From Zygnema cylindricum (lineage: Eukaryota > Streptophyta > Zygnematophyceae > Zygnematales > Zygnemataceae), in the NCBI GenBank assembly GCA_037447655.1, contig JBBHKE010003309.1, positions 22,542 to 86,541 of the forward strand: DNA of 64,000 nt, given 5' to 3'. The notes beneath the pieces are model-generated. The model saw nothing but the letters and a program-made list of their open reading frames with translations. It was not told the origin of the DNA and did not search any database. Made by a program: the position numbers and the translations under genes. Below are positions 30,592 to 42,500 of the stretch, one piece after another (position 1 is the first letter of the stretch; every line of letters starts with the position of its first letter).

Positions 30592-33500
30592 TGTGAGTGA
30601 AATGTGAGGGGGGATGCATCTTCTTCGCAAAAAATAAACATAAGAAAATGCGTACATGCACGGCAATATTAAACAAAAAAAACAGATTTTTTGTTTATAT
30701 TTTTTTGTTGCGGAAGAAGAGTTAGAAGCTTTAAACTGGAATTTAGAAAGGGAGCGGGAGAGGGAAAGATAAATCAGGGAGGCCATGGGGAGGGGGGGGG
30801 GGAGGGGGAGAGGGAGAGGAGAGGTAAAGGGAGGGGAAACGGGAGAGGGAGAGAGAAAGGAGAGGGGGAGAGGAAGCGAGAGGGGATGGGGGAGGGGAAG
30901 GGGAGGGGGAGGGGAAGGGGAGGGCGAGGGAGAGGGGAAAATGGGGAGAGGTGGAGAGCAGGAGAGGGAGAGAGGTGGAACAATAATAAAAGATAGTTAA
31001 GATGGTAAATAAGGATGAAAGTAGTAAATGAGGATAGGGTGGGGAGAGGTGGGGAAAGGGGGAGGTGGAGGGAGGAAAAGGTATGAGTCTGGTAGGGATA
31101 TAAGCAAATAAATGCGATTGTGGTGTGGGAATATGTAAACTGATATGTGTTTTTTGTTTATTCGTTTGTTTTATGGATGCCCCGTGTCACAGAAATCTAT
31201 CTTACAACATGCTAAAAAGAAGTATTCCTTCGTCCATCGGTCAACTGACATCCCTCCTAGGCTTGTAAGACACATGACACTATGGTTGTGTTGCGCATGA
31301 TTAGTGGGGTTAGTGAAAATGGTTTTCTACAAAAAAAAATTCACCACAACAAATTTTGTCAAAAACAAAACTTTTCTATTTGGGTTATTTTCTATTTCTA
31401 TTACCGAGAACTAAATGATATAACCATACCTAACCTTAAATTTGAAACCGAGAGGTACGGGGGAGGAGGGGTGTATGGGGTCAAGGGGTCGAGGACGGTG
31501 AGGGGATCATAATTGAAATAGTGTAAATAGTGCTCGTACTATTTTTTAAAAAGTTTAAGGAAAGTTGGAAGGGATAGAGGGAGAGGTGGAGAGGGAGAAA
31601 AGGTGAGGGGAAGATGGGGAGGAGAGAGGGAAAGAATGAGAACGAGAAGAGAGGGAAAGGGAGAGGGAGAGGGAATGGGCAAAAGAGAAAAAAAGGGTGA
31701 GAGGAAAAGAGAGAGGGCGGGGGAAATGAGCGAGAGGGGAAAAAAAATAGATATAGGGAGACACAAAAAAAGAGGAAGAGAAAGATGGAGATAGGGAGAA
31801 ATTAAATTAGGTAGAGAAACAGATTGTTGGGGGATGTATTGGCAGAGGGAGAGGGGGGCCAAGGTTACGAGTAGAAGGAGAGGAAGTGGGTGGGAGAGAG
31901 GTGAGGAGAGACGAGTTGAAGAATGGGGAGGGGGAGATAAATGAGCGCGGAGGGGTATAGGAGGGAGAGGATGAGGACGAGGGAGAGAGAGGGACAGAAA
32001 GAGTGTGGGGGAGAGAGATAGATAGAGAGGGAGAGGGAGTGGAACAAGGAGAGGGAGAGGGAAAAGGCGAGGTTGAGGGGAAGTGGGAGGTGGAGGGGGA
32101 GAGGGAGGGGGAGTGCGAGGGAAATGTGGGGGAGGGAGAGTGGGAGAGGGTGGCGGAGAGAAAAGGGGAGAGGGAAGTCGAGGGGGAGGGAAAGTCTGAC
32201 GGAGAGGTTCAGGTGGAGGGGTAATCGGAGAAAGGGCGGAGGTGGAGTGGGTGGGGGAGAGTGAGTGGCAGTGGGAGATGCTTAGGAAGTGCAAGGAGAG
32301 TGAGAGCTGGGGGTAGAAGGGTAGGAAAGGGGGAGGGAAAGAGAAAGGGATCGGGGAAAGGAGAGGGAGTAGGAGAGGGAAAGAGGGAAAACGAGGAAGT
32401 AAGAGGAGTAAAGTTAAGTGGAGGGTGGATAGGGAGAGATAGGGGGAGAGGAAACGGAGAGGGAGATGAATTGAGAGAGGTTAACGGAGAAGAAGTTGGT
32501 TTCCTAGAGGAAGAGGAAGAGGGAGGAGGATGGCGAGGGCCAAAGGTAGTGGAAGACTTAGTGGGAGACGAAAAGTTTGAGGGAGATGGAGAGGAATAGG
32601 TAAAAGTGAGGTGAGGTTTAGGCAGGGGTACAGGGAGACGGAGATGGAGTGTGAGAGGAGGGGGAGATGGTGCGGGATAGATTTGGGAAGAGGGTAATGT
32701 ATAGGGAGAGGAAGATTGAGGGCGAGAAGAAGATCGAGAGGTAGAATTAGGAAGAGGGGGAGGCGGACGGTGAGGGGTAGCGGGAAGAGAGCCTGAGAGG
32801 GACAGGACGGGGAAGACGGAGAGGGCGGGGGAGATAGATAGGGAGAGGGAAACGAGAGGGAGTGGGAAAGGGAGGGGGAGGGTTAGAGAAATTGGTAGAG
32901 AGGGAGAAAGACGGAGAGGGATATGGCGAGGCAAAAAAGGGGCAGGAGGAGGGGAAGTTGGGGGAGGGGAAGTTGGGGGAGGGGAAGTTGGGAGAGGTAA
33001 AGGGAACGGAGGAGAGGGAGAGTAAGAGAAAGAGGTCAGGGGGAGTTGGACGGGTAGGAAGAGACGGAAAGGGAGGGCGAGGAAGAGGGATCAGAAGAGG
33101 GGGGTTGCAACGTGGAGGAAACAGGAGAGGAGAAGGGGGATAGAAAGAGAGTGGCAGCGGTGAAGAGTTAGTGGAAGTTGGTGGAAGAGAGAGAACGAGA
33201 GAGAAGAGGGCCAGTGGAAGTGAGAGAGAGGAGAGAAAGAGAGAGAGAGAGAGTGAGAAAAAGAGCGTGAGGGGAAAGGGGAGGGAGAGGCAGAGAGGGT
33301 GGAAAAAGAAATGAGGGAGAGAGAGAGGGAGGAAGAGTGAGAGAGATAAGGAGATGGAGGGGTAGGGGGAGATACAGGGGGAGGACTAGGGAGAGGAGGG
33401 GGAGAGGAATTGGTATGTGAGGACGGGGAGGAGGAGGATTAGGGAGAGGGAGAGGGAGAGGGAAAAGGAGGGAGAAAGGGAGAGGGAGACGGGCAAAAAG

Positions 33501-36500
33501 GAAACGGATAATGAAAGGGAGGGCAAGGGTAGAGGGAAGTGAAGGGGGTCAGTAAAGGAGGAGAGGAAAGGAGAGGGGCGGGGGAGGTGGAGTGGGAAAA
33601 GGGGAGGGGAGGAGTGGGGGAGATAGGGAGAGAGAGATAGGGGGGACAGTAAATTTGATAGTTATATTTACAATGAGATGATATATATTGATGAAAATAA
33701 TAATCAGGATGGATTATAAAATGTAAAAACATAATAGCAAATAAAACAATATATACATAATATAGCGTAAAAAAATATTATTAACAATACATTATAATAG
33801 ATAAGTCCGAAAATGAAAAATAAAGTTAAAACATGATTAAAAAAAAAAAGAGAGAAATAATAAAAAGTAGCTTTATTTCTTATGCGTATATATATGATGA
33901 TGCAAGAGTAATTATAAAAAAAAAAAACCAAAATAATTAATTTAAGAGAAAAAAATGCAGTTTAAAGAAAAGACATCAAAAATATGTAATAGTACTAATA
34001 AAAAAGAAAAAAAATCTTGTAATAATAGTTATAAATAATATATAGTAGTGAGAAAAAATCATAAAAAATAAAATTTAATAATCGATCGTAATAACAGGCA
34101 TAATAGTTATTAACAAATATTAAAATTTGATTTCGTATACTGAGGTGAATTCGTAGGGGAAAAAAGGGGGAGGGGACGAGAGGGCTTGTGGGGTTGGAGA
34201 AGGAATTATGTTAGGTGTAGATTTGGATTTGAAAACTTGCATTTAATTAAAGTATGTCTTTCCTTTTATTTTTTGACAAATTTTCTGATATCGGTTTGCA
34301 ATCCTTTATTTTGCAATGAAGGGAAAAGAACGAGGAGATTGAATAACTTCATGTGGTGTGGAAACTTTGCAATTTTTTATTTCCTTCAATTATTTTTTTA
34401 GCTTATTTTTTGTTCGGTTTATATTTATTTTTTGTCGTTGTGTGTTTTTACGTAAGTAATTAAAGTTAGAAGAATTTGTTTGAAGCAAGAGAAGGAAAAC
34501 TAAAAATAATTTCTGCAAAAGATAAGAGATGAAATACATACATTGAATATCTATAAGCACATGTACGTGTGGGGGAGGTATTGATGAATTTTTATTTTTT
34601 TTTCATTTAAAATTCGACATGATTTGTAAATAATTTTCTCGTATAGTCGTTTTTTATTTGAAATCAAAATATATTTCGTTGAATATCGGTTATGTTTATT
34701 TTTGGGTCTTTTTTATTTTATTAAACACAGGAAATATGTTGCACACAAAAAAAAAGCGAGTTGGGTTGGGAATAGTTGGGGGGGGGGAGGTGGTGGGATG
34801 GGTAGAAATGCATGCGAATGAATGCAATTGTGTGGGAATACTCTAAACTGATATGGCTTTTTGGTTTGTTTTGCGGATAACCTGTGTCCCAGATGGTTAT
34901 TTTACAACCAGTTGAGTGGAAGCATTCCAACGTCCATTGGTCAACTGGTATCCCTCCAAGACCTGTAAGAAGTATGACTATATGGTTTGTGTGTACATCC
35001 AAGAGTGTGGTATAATGGAACTGGTTTGTTGCAAAAAATAAAGTTGCGAAGGAAGAGAGAGGGGGAAAGGGGCGGAGGTAGAGGTAGGGGGAGAGCGAAT
35101 GGGCATGGGAGAGGTAGGGGGAGGGGAGGTGAAAGTGGATGGGGAGAAAAAAGAGGTGGAGAAAAAGGATAAGGAAGGAGGAAGGGGAGTGAAAGGAGGG
35201 GGGAGGGGGGGGGGAGGCGTGGAGGGGTAAAGAGAGGAGGGGGAGGAGGTGGAAAAGGGGAGGGGGGAGAGGGGAGAAAAAAAGAGGAAGAGGGGTGGAG
35301 GGGGAGGGCGAGGGTGGGGGAGCGGGCGGTAGGAATAGTGAGGGGGTATAGAGAGAGACAAGAAAAGAGGGACAGGGGGGAGGGGAAGTATTGAATGAAA
35401 GGCCATGATAGGCCGAAAAATCTAATACGACAAATAATAGAGAGAGGCCAAAAGAGAAGAATAGAGGCCTGATATAGAAAAGACAGTGCAGAGTAAACGG
35501 CAAACAAGAGAACAAAGAGAAGTTTGTCGTTTGGATGTCTTTTCATTAAGTGATTTTCCATAAAGACAGAAGAGAGTCTTATAGTGATAAAAAACAAAAG
35601 AGTAGTCGAAAAGACAAAAAGGGTAGTCGAAAAGACTCTAAAAGGTACATCTAATGAAAGGAGTAACTTAGGACGGTACATCTAGCTACGCTAAAGCGAA
35701 TAAAAGATTCCAAGAGGGATTCCTACATATACTGACAAAAGGTATGTACAGTCCATTTTATAAAGTACAGTTCACTACATAGAGTACAGAACACTAACCG
35801 TAGGAGTAAAACTAGTCGTGTAGTGACTAGGACACTAAGTAGTGTAGAATGCTTTAATTGACTTTCAACAGGAAGAGGGTGAGATGGGGGAGAGGAAGAG
35901 GGAGAGAGGAAGAGAGAGGGCGAAGAGGGGAAGTGGGGAAGAGGGGGGGAGGGGAAGAGGGGAAAAGAAGGGGAGTGAGAGAAATGTGGGGAACGAGGAC
36001 AGGGGGATAGTAGGAAAGGGGGAGAGAATTAGGATAGAGGGATGAAAGGGGAGAGAGGGTGCGAGAGCGGGGGGGCTGGGGAGAGAGGGGGAGAGGGAGA
36101 GAGGTGAGAGATAAAAATTAATAGGAAATAGTGAGCATACTCACAATAAAATAAAATAAAATATTATTTTTTTATGGAAAAATATAAATATACAGATACA
36201 TGAGTAACTAATTATAATTAAAACAAAAAAAAAAATGTAATTGTACGTATAAAAAAATAATACTAAAAAAAGGTGAAACACTAAATGTCATTTGTTTATA
36301 TAACTAATAACTGGTAGAAATAAATAGTCATAAATAATAGCGTTTAATAATAAATAATAATAACAAAATAAATAATCATTAATAAATATTACAATTTTGA
36401 TTCAAAAAAATTGGGAGAGAATTTTGTTTAATATAGATTTGGATTGGAAACCTTGCATTTAATTAGTGCATATTTTTCAATTTACATTTTGACGATTTTT

Positions 36501-39500
36501 TTCTTATTGTTTCGCAATTATTTCATTTTGCAATACGAGAGAGGAGTGAGGAGAGTAAATAAATCCATGAGGTGTGGCAACATTGCGATTTTTATTTTCT
36601 TTTAGATAATTCTTTTATTTTAATTTCTGTTCGTTTTACCTCTTTTTTTTTTGTTGTGTGTTTATATTTAAGTAATTTGAAATAGAAAAAAATGTTTGAA
36701 ACTACGGAGGGAAAATTAAAAAAACAGTTTGCAAGAGATAAGGGACGAAAAAACATATACTCATTATAAATAGGCACATGTACGTTGGGGAAGGTGTTGT
36801 GGAAAAAAAATCCTGTTTTATTTGAAATTCGACATAATTTGTAAATAATTTTCTCGTATAGTCATTTCTTTTTTAAATCATATTATATTTTGTTGAAAAG
36901 CGGGTATGATTATTTTTATTGTCTTTTTTTATTCAACACGGAAAATATACTCTACAAAAAAAAGGGTGGGTTGGGTGGGAAAGGTTGCCGGGGGAGGTGG
37001 ATGGACGGAAAGGGATAAGGCATGTAACGGTGCATGCGAACAAACAGTATTATATGTGGGAAAATTGTAAATTGATATGTTTGGTTTGTTTTGTGAATTC
37101 CCTGTGTCACAGGAGGCTATATGTAAACCAGTTGAGTGGAAGCATTCTGTCGTCCATCGGTCAACAAATATCACTCCAAGTTTTATAAGACACATGACAT
37201 TACGGTTGTGTTAGAATCCAAAAGTGTGTTGTAATAGAAGTGGTTTGTTCCAAAAAAAAATTCACCACATCGAAGTTTGTCAAAAGTAAAGCTTTATTAC
37301 GAATTTTTATTATTTTTATTAAGGACAACTTAATTACCGAAAATTTTGTGAATTGAGAGGGAAAGGGGGAGGAGGGCTGGGTGGGCTCAAGGTGTTGAAG
37401 ACGGCGAGGGGATCATGATTGAAATAGATGTGGAAAACTTGCATTTGAAAAAGACGTATTTTTCCATCTACATTTATTGGTCAATTAAACTGTTTTTTTT
37501 TTTTAGCTTGTCTTATTTATAATAGTGTGCTGTTTTTTTTTTTTTGAAATGGAAGAAAGAGGGGAGGGAGAGGGGGAGAGGTAGAGAGGGAGACGAGGTG
37601 AGGGATAGACAGGGAGAGGAGAGGGAAAGCGGGAAATGGAGAGAAGAGGGAGAGGGAGAGGGAGAGGGCATAGGCGATGGCGAAGAAGTGGGTGAGGCAG
37701 AAGCAAATAGGGAGAGAGGGAAAGGGAAAGGAGAAAAAGGAGAGGGAGACAGAAATGAGGGGAAGATAAAAAAGGAGAGAAAGAGGGAGGCATATAAAAA
37801 GAGGAAAAGAAAGAGGGAGATAGAGATAAAATGATTGGTAGTGAAAGAGGGAGAGGGCGAGAACAAAGCGGAGGACAATAGAAAATGGGAGAACGGGAGA
37901 GAGGTTCAAGGAGAGGGAGACAGGGACGGAGAGGAAGTGTGAGGTGGAGGGTGAGGGCACAAGGGATGCGAAAGAGGAATAGGAGGGTGAGTGGGAGGGG
38001 AAGGGGGATGATTCTGGTGAAAGGGGGGGAGGAGAGGACCAGATAGAGTGAGATAGAGGCGTAAATAGTGTGTGAGAGAGAGGGAGAGAGGGGGTAAAGC
38101 GCGGGGGAAAGGGTGAGAGGCGAAAAGAGGAGATAGAGAGAGGGGTAGAGAGAGAAATGGAGAGAAGGGGCGAGGAAGAGATGGGGAGAGAGGGCGGAAG
38201 AGGGGTGTAGATGGGGGAAATGAGGAGAGAGAGGGAGGGGAAATAGGAGGGTGAGTGGGCGGAGAAGGGGGATGATGCTGGTGAAAGGGGGGGAGGAGAG
38301 GGCCAGATATAGTGAGGGAGAGACGGAGAAAGGGAACGATAAGAAAAGAGGTGGAGAGAGGGGAAGGGGGAGGAAGACACTGCAATAGGGGAATTGTGAG
38401 GGAGAGGGAAGGTTGGAAAGAGGGGGGAAGAGATGGGGAGTGGGTGGGAGAGGGTGGGAGAGGGAGGAAGAAAAGGGGAGAGGAAAAGTGGGGGAAAAAG
38501 GGGCAGGGGAAGACGGGATGAGAGGAAGAGGGGAACAGTGGAAAAAGGCAAGAGTGTAAGAGAGGGTGAGAGGGGTAGAGGGGGAGAGGCGTAGAGGGGG
38601 AGATGAGGGAAGATGGAAAGAAAGAGTGGGGGAGTATGGTAGCGAGGGAGAACGAGAGATAAGGGGGAGAGTGAGATGGGTCGGGGGAAGGAGTGGGGGG
38701 AGGGTGGGGAAAATTGCGGGGTCGGTGGAAATGGAGAGGGGGGAGAGGGGGAGAAAAATAGAGGAAGAGAGGTGGAGGGGGAAGGCGAGGGTGGGGAGTG
38801 GGCGGTGGGAAGGGTGGGGTGGTATGGGGGGAGAAAGGAACAGAGGGGCAGAGGGTGAGATAGAGGGGAGAGGGGGAGAGAAGCGGGAAGATCGGGAGAG
38901 GGGAAGATGTGGGGAGAGACGGTGAGAGAGCGAAGGAGGCGGAGAGGTGTAAAACAGGTGGAGAGTGGCAGAGAGGAGGGGAGGAGGGAGAGATAGGGGG
39001 AGCTGGAAAGAGAAGGGGAAAGAGAGGCTAGTGGGAGAGAGGGGGAGAGGGGAGAGGGAGGGAGGGAGGTGAGGGATAAAAATTAATAGGAAATATTGTA
39101 CGTATTCAAAACATAATATAAGTATGCATATAATGAAACACGAGTCACTAAAAACAAAAAAAAAAAAAAAAAAACATTTTAATTTAAAGATTGAACAAAG
39201 AAACATGCAATAGTTTAAAAAAAGAGTAGAAAAAAAGAATCAATAATAATACATTAAAAAATATTTAAATTTGTAAATACCAACTAGTAGTAATAAATAA
39301 TCATAAAAAACAACACTTAAAAATAAACAATATTATCAACAAATATTACAATTTTGATTCTAATGATTTACGTAAATTTGTAGGGGAGAAAGGGGGGAAG
39401 GGAAGAGATGCCGGGTGGGGGTAAGGAACTGACTGGGCGGAAGGGAAGTGATCTTCTTTAATTTTTGGATTGTAAAACTTACATCTAATTAATGCATATT

Positions 39501-42500
39501 TTCACTTTTATATTTTGACGATTTATTTTTATTGGTTTGCCATTTTTTCAAGGAGGGGAGTGAGGAGAGTGAATAAATTTATATGGTGTGGAAATCTTGC
39601 AATTTATTTTTTCCTTCAACTAATTTTTATTATATTTTTTATTCCTTTTACCTTTTTTTTGTGTGTGTGATTTTAATTAAGTAATTTGAAGTAGAAGTAT
39701 TTGTTTGATTCTTGTCACAGAGTGTTACCTCAAAACAAGTTAAATGGCAGTATTCCAGCGTCCATCGGTCAATTGACATCCCTCAAAGACCTGTAAGACA
39801 ATGACGCTATGGTTGTGCTGCGCATCAATAGTAGTCTAAAGGAAAACGGTTTCTTGCAAAAATAAATAAAATAATAAAATGTGCAGATTATTTAAGCAAT
39901 GAAGGAAAGATATGAGGGAGCGGGAGAGAGGTGGAGGGAAAGAAAGGGCGAGGGGGAGAGGGGGATTGGAGATGTGGAGTGGGAGAAAGGGTGACGGGAG
40001 AGGGGAAGGATAGAGGGAAAATGTAAGAAAGAGAAGAGAGAGGAGAGGGAGAGTGAGAGGGAGAGGGAATGGGAAGCGGGGATAAAAGGGGTAAGATAGA
40101 GACTCATAGAGTGGCAGAGGGTGGGAGAGGTGGGAGAGGGGAAGGGAGAAGAGGAGAGGAGGGTGGGGAGAGAGGGGAAGAGGAGGGGAGAGATGAAAAG
40201 AGAAAGTGGATAGGGGAAAAGAGGGAGAGAGAGAGGGAGAGGTGAAAAAGGTGGGGCAGGAGGGAGCAGGAAAGGGGAATTGTAGGAGTAAGATGTAGGG
40301 ATAGAGGTTGAGGGAGGGCATGAGGGTTGATAGGGGTTAGATCGGGAGAGAGGGGGAGATAGGAAAAGGCGTAGAGGGAGAGAGGTGGAGAGATAAGAAG
40401 AGGGTGGGAGACGGGCGGAGAAATACAACGGGAGTGAGAGATGATGCGAAAGGGGGAGAGGGGGGAATATGGTTGAAGCGAGGGGGGAGAGGGGTTTTGG
40501 TAGAGAGGTGGGAAGATTGTTAAATTTGTGTATTTTCTAGGTCTGAATTTATTCTGTGTGTTTGTCATATGGTCTTGTCTAAGTCATCCATACTTGTCGT
40601 AGTCACTGGAAGACAGAGATAGCCATGGCTGCCCCCATAGTCAAAAGAAGAAACAGGCAAAAACAAGCAGGAAAACTGATAGTTGGCCAATATGCTGCTC
40701 TAAACCGGATTTGAACCTGGGTCTATGGTTTGCTATGTAGGCGTAAGCCTTATCCAATAAGGCGTTACCGAAACGATACACGTGACGGGTTTCAAAGATA
40801 TATAAATATTAACGCAACAGCTACTTAACAGCAGACTAACCAAAAGGAGCAATTCATGCATGTACGCGAATCTGAACCATGTAAAATATGTTTTGATCGC
40901 ACGGCCGGCATTATAGCCGCCACGCGAAGTGAGCTTTTGGCGGCATACGGAGATAGCGTCACGCGGTGCCACGTGGCGCCACATTATTTGATACCGGAGA
41001 AGATGGGAGGAGGAACCATGGCTTCCGATTTGACAGGTGTCACCTTGTAGACCTTGTCGTACAATGGACGTACAATAAGTACATCGCCCATTGTACCTTC
41101 TTGTACTTTATAGTGTTCCTATTGGACTAGGGTTTAGTAGTAGGTAGTCGTGAGTAGGCAGACCAAGACTTAGTGATATTTAGGTACCTCTCTCTAAGAG
41201 AGCTTGTAACTGTAAAGGTCATCTTTGACCAGCCATAACTTAATGCTCGGGTGAGCAAATTCACTGATTCTTTTTGCTGCGGACTCAGGGGAGTCTAAGC
41301 TACACAAGGGTGTAGTCGGTCAGAGTCTTTGCGTGCCAGGGTGGCACTTATTCAGTGGGAAAGTCAAAGTGGGGAATATTGTCCAAAACACATATTGAAG
41401 CTTTGCATTTTGTGGTGGAAATGAGCACACAGAAGGTCTTCTCTTCACAGGGGTGAAGGTATATTGGAGTTCTTGTTGTCAAGGGATCATTTATTTGGGT
41501 TAATATCAACTTGGAGTCGGCACTATCTAGATTAGCTTCTTTTGGATCTGCGAATTCTGTGGGCAATGGAGCCCATAGAATTTCAGGTTATGGGCCCACC
41601 ATCTAGGGTGCCTATGTTCGATGGAACAGACTTCACTTATTGGGAGTTTATTATGGAGGGATTGCTTTTCGAGAAGCACTTATGGGGAATTGTTTCGGGA
41701 CAAGTGAGATGTCCGCCACCTGGCTTTGGAGGAGCTTACTGTGGAGAACCATCTGAGGCTGCTCAGAATATCAACCGGAGTTCAGATGCAACGAAAGGTG
41801 AAGGAAAAAATATTGTGATGGAAGGGGAAAAAGGGGAGAAGGATAAAGGGACACTTATGGTTAGGGGAGCTATGCTCTCCGCCACATCTTCACTTAGAGG
41901 GGTTATAAGTAAAACTGAAGAAAATGATAGTAAAATTTGGGAGTATAAAAACACTATAGCGAAACATCTTATACTTAGATATGTGTCTAAGTCCATAGCT
42001 ATCACTCTTTTAAGTCTTACCAAGTCTTCGGAAATTTGGGAAACACTAAGGCAGATTTATAAGAGTGAGACTATTCAGAGGCAGCAGTTAGTAAAACAGG
42101 AAATAGAGGCCTATGTTTATAAAGGCGGGGTAACATGATAGAGTTTTGCAATGATATTGCTGCGTTATATGTTGAGCTTGCTAGTGCGGGGTATGTAGAA
42201 TCTGAGGAGAGAAAGATCAATACACTACTCATGAAACTCCCAGAGGAGTACGAAAACATCATTTATCGTATGCAGGCAATGGATGGCTCCTCATGGACTT
42301 GGAGCTTTACCATGGGGATAATTCTTGTGAGGGAAAGCACTTTGGAGCTTCGTAGGGGAAGTGAGAGGGTAACTGCATTTACAGCTGGTGGTGATTGGCG
42401 GAAGCGTGATGAGAGGAACGGTGGCGACGAGCGGAAGCGTGATGAAAGGAAGAAAGACAAAGGTAAACCTTATCGGAACTTTGGTGGAAAGAGAGGGAGA

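Larger units (their letters stand above)
40518..41585 (+). repeat. 5' LTR of element C
   Basis: Begins TGTTAAATTTG and ends AGAATTTCA. It contains an antisense tRNA-like module, the G-box CCACGTGGCGCCA near 40969 and an ATG in frame with gag near its end. Confidence 0.93.

Noticed and set aside
37503-39206. 567-codon Pro/Ser/Leu-rich minus-strand open frame, and similar ones at 31539-32294, 32209-32934, 34721-35515, 56803-58227 and 58939-59892
   Set aside because: They lie on the pyrimidine strand of purine tracts, where stop codons cannot easily occur. Low complexity, overlapping in all frames, no domain.
40733-41050. 83- and 64-codon frames duplicated at 43815-44132
   Set aside because: Both lie within the LTRs of element C on opposite strands, without domain or coding evidence.
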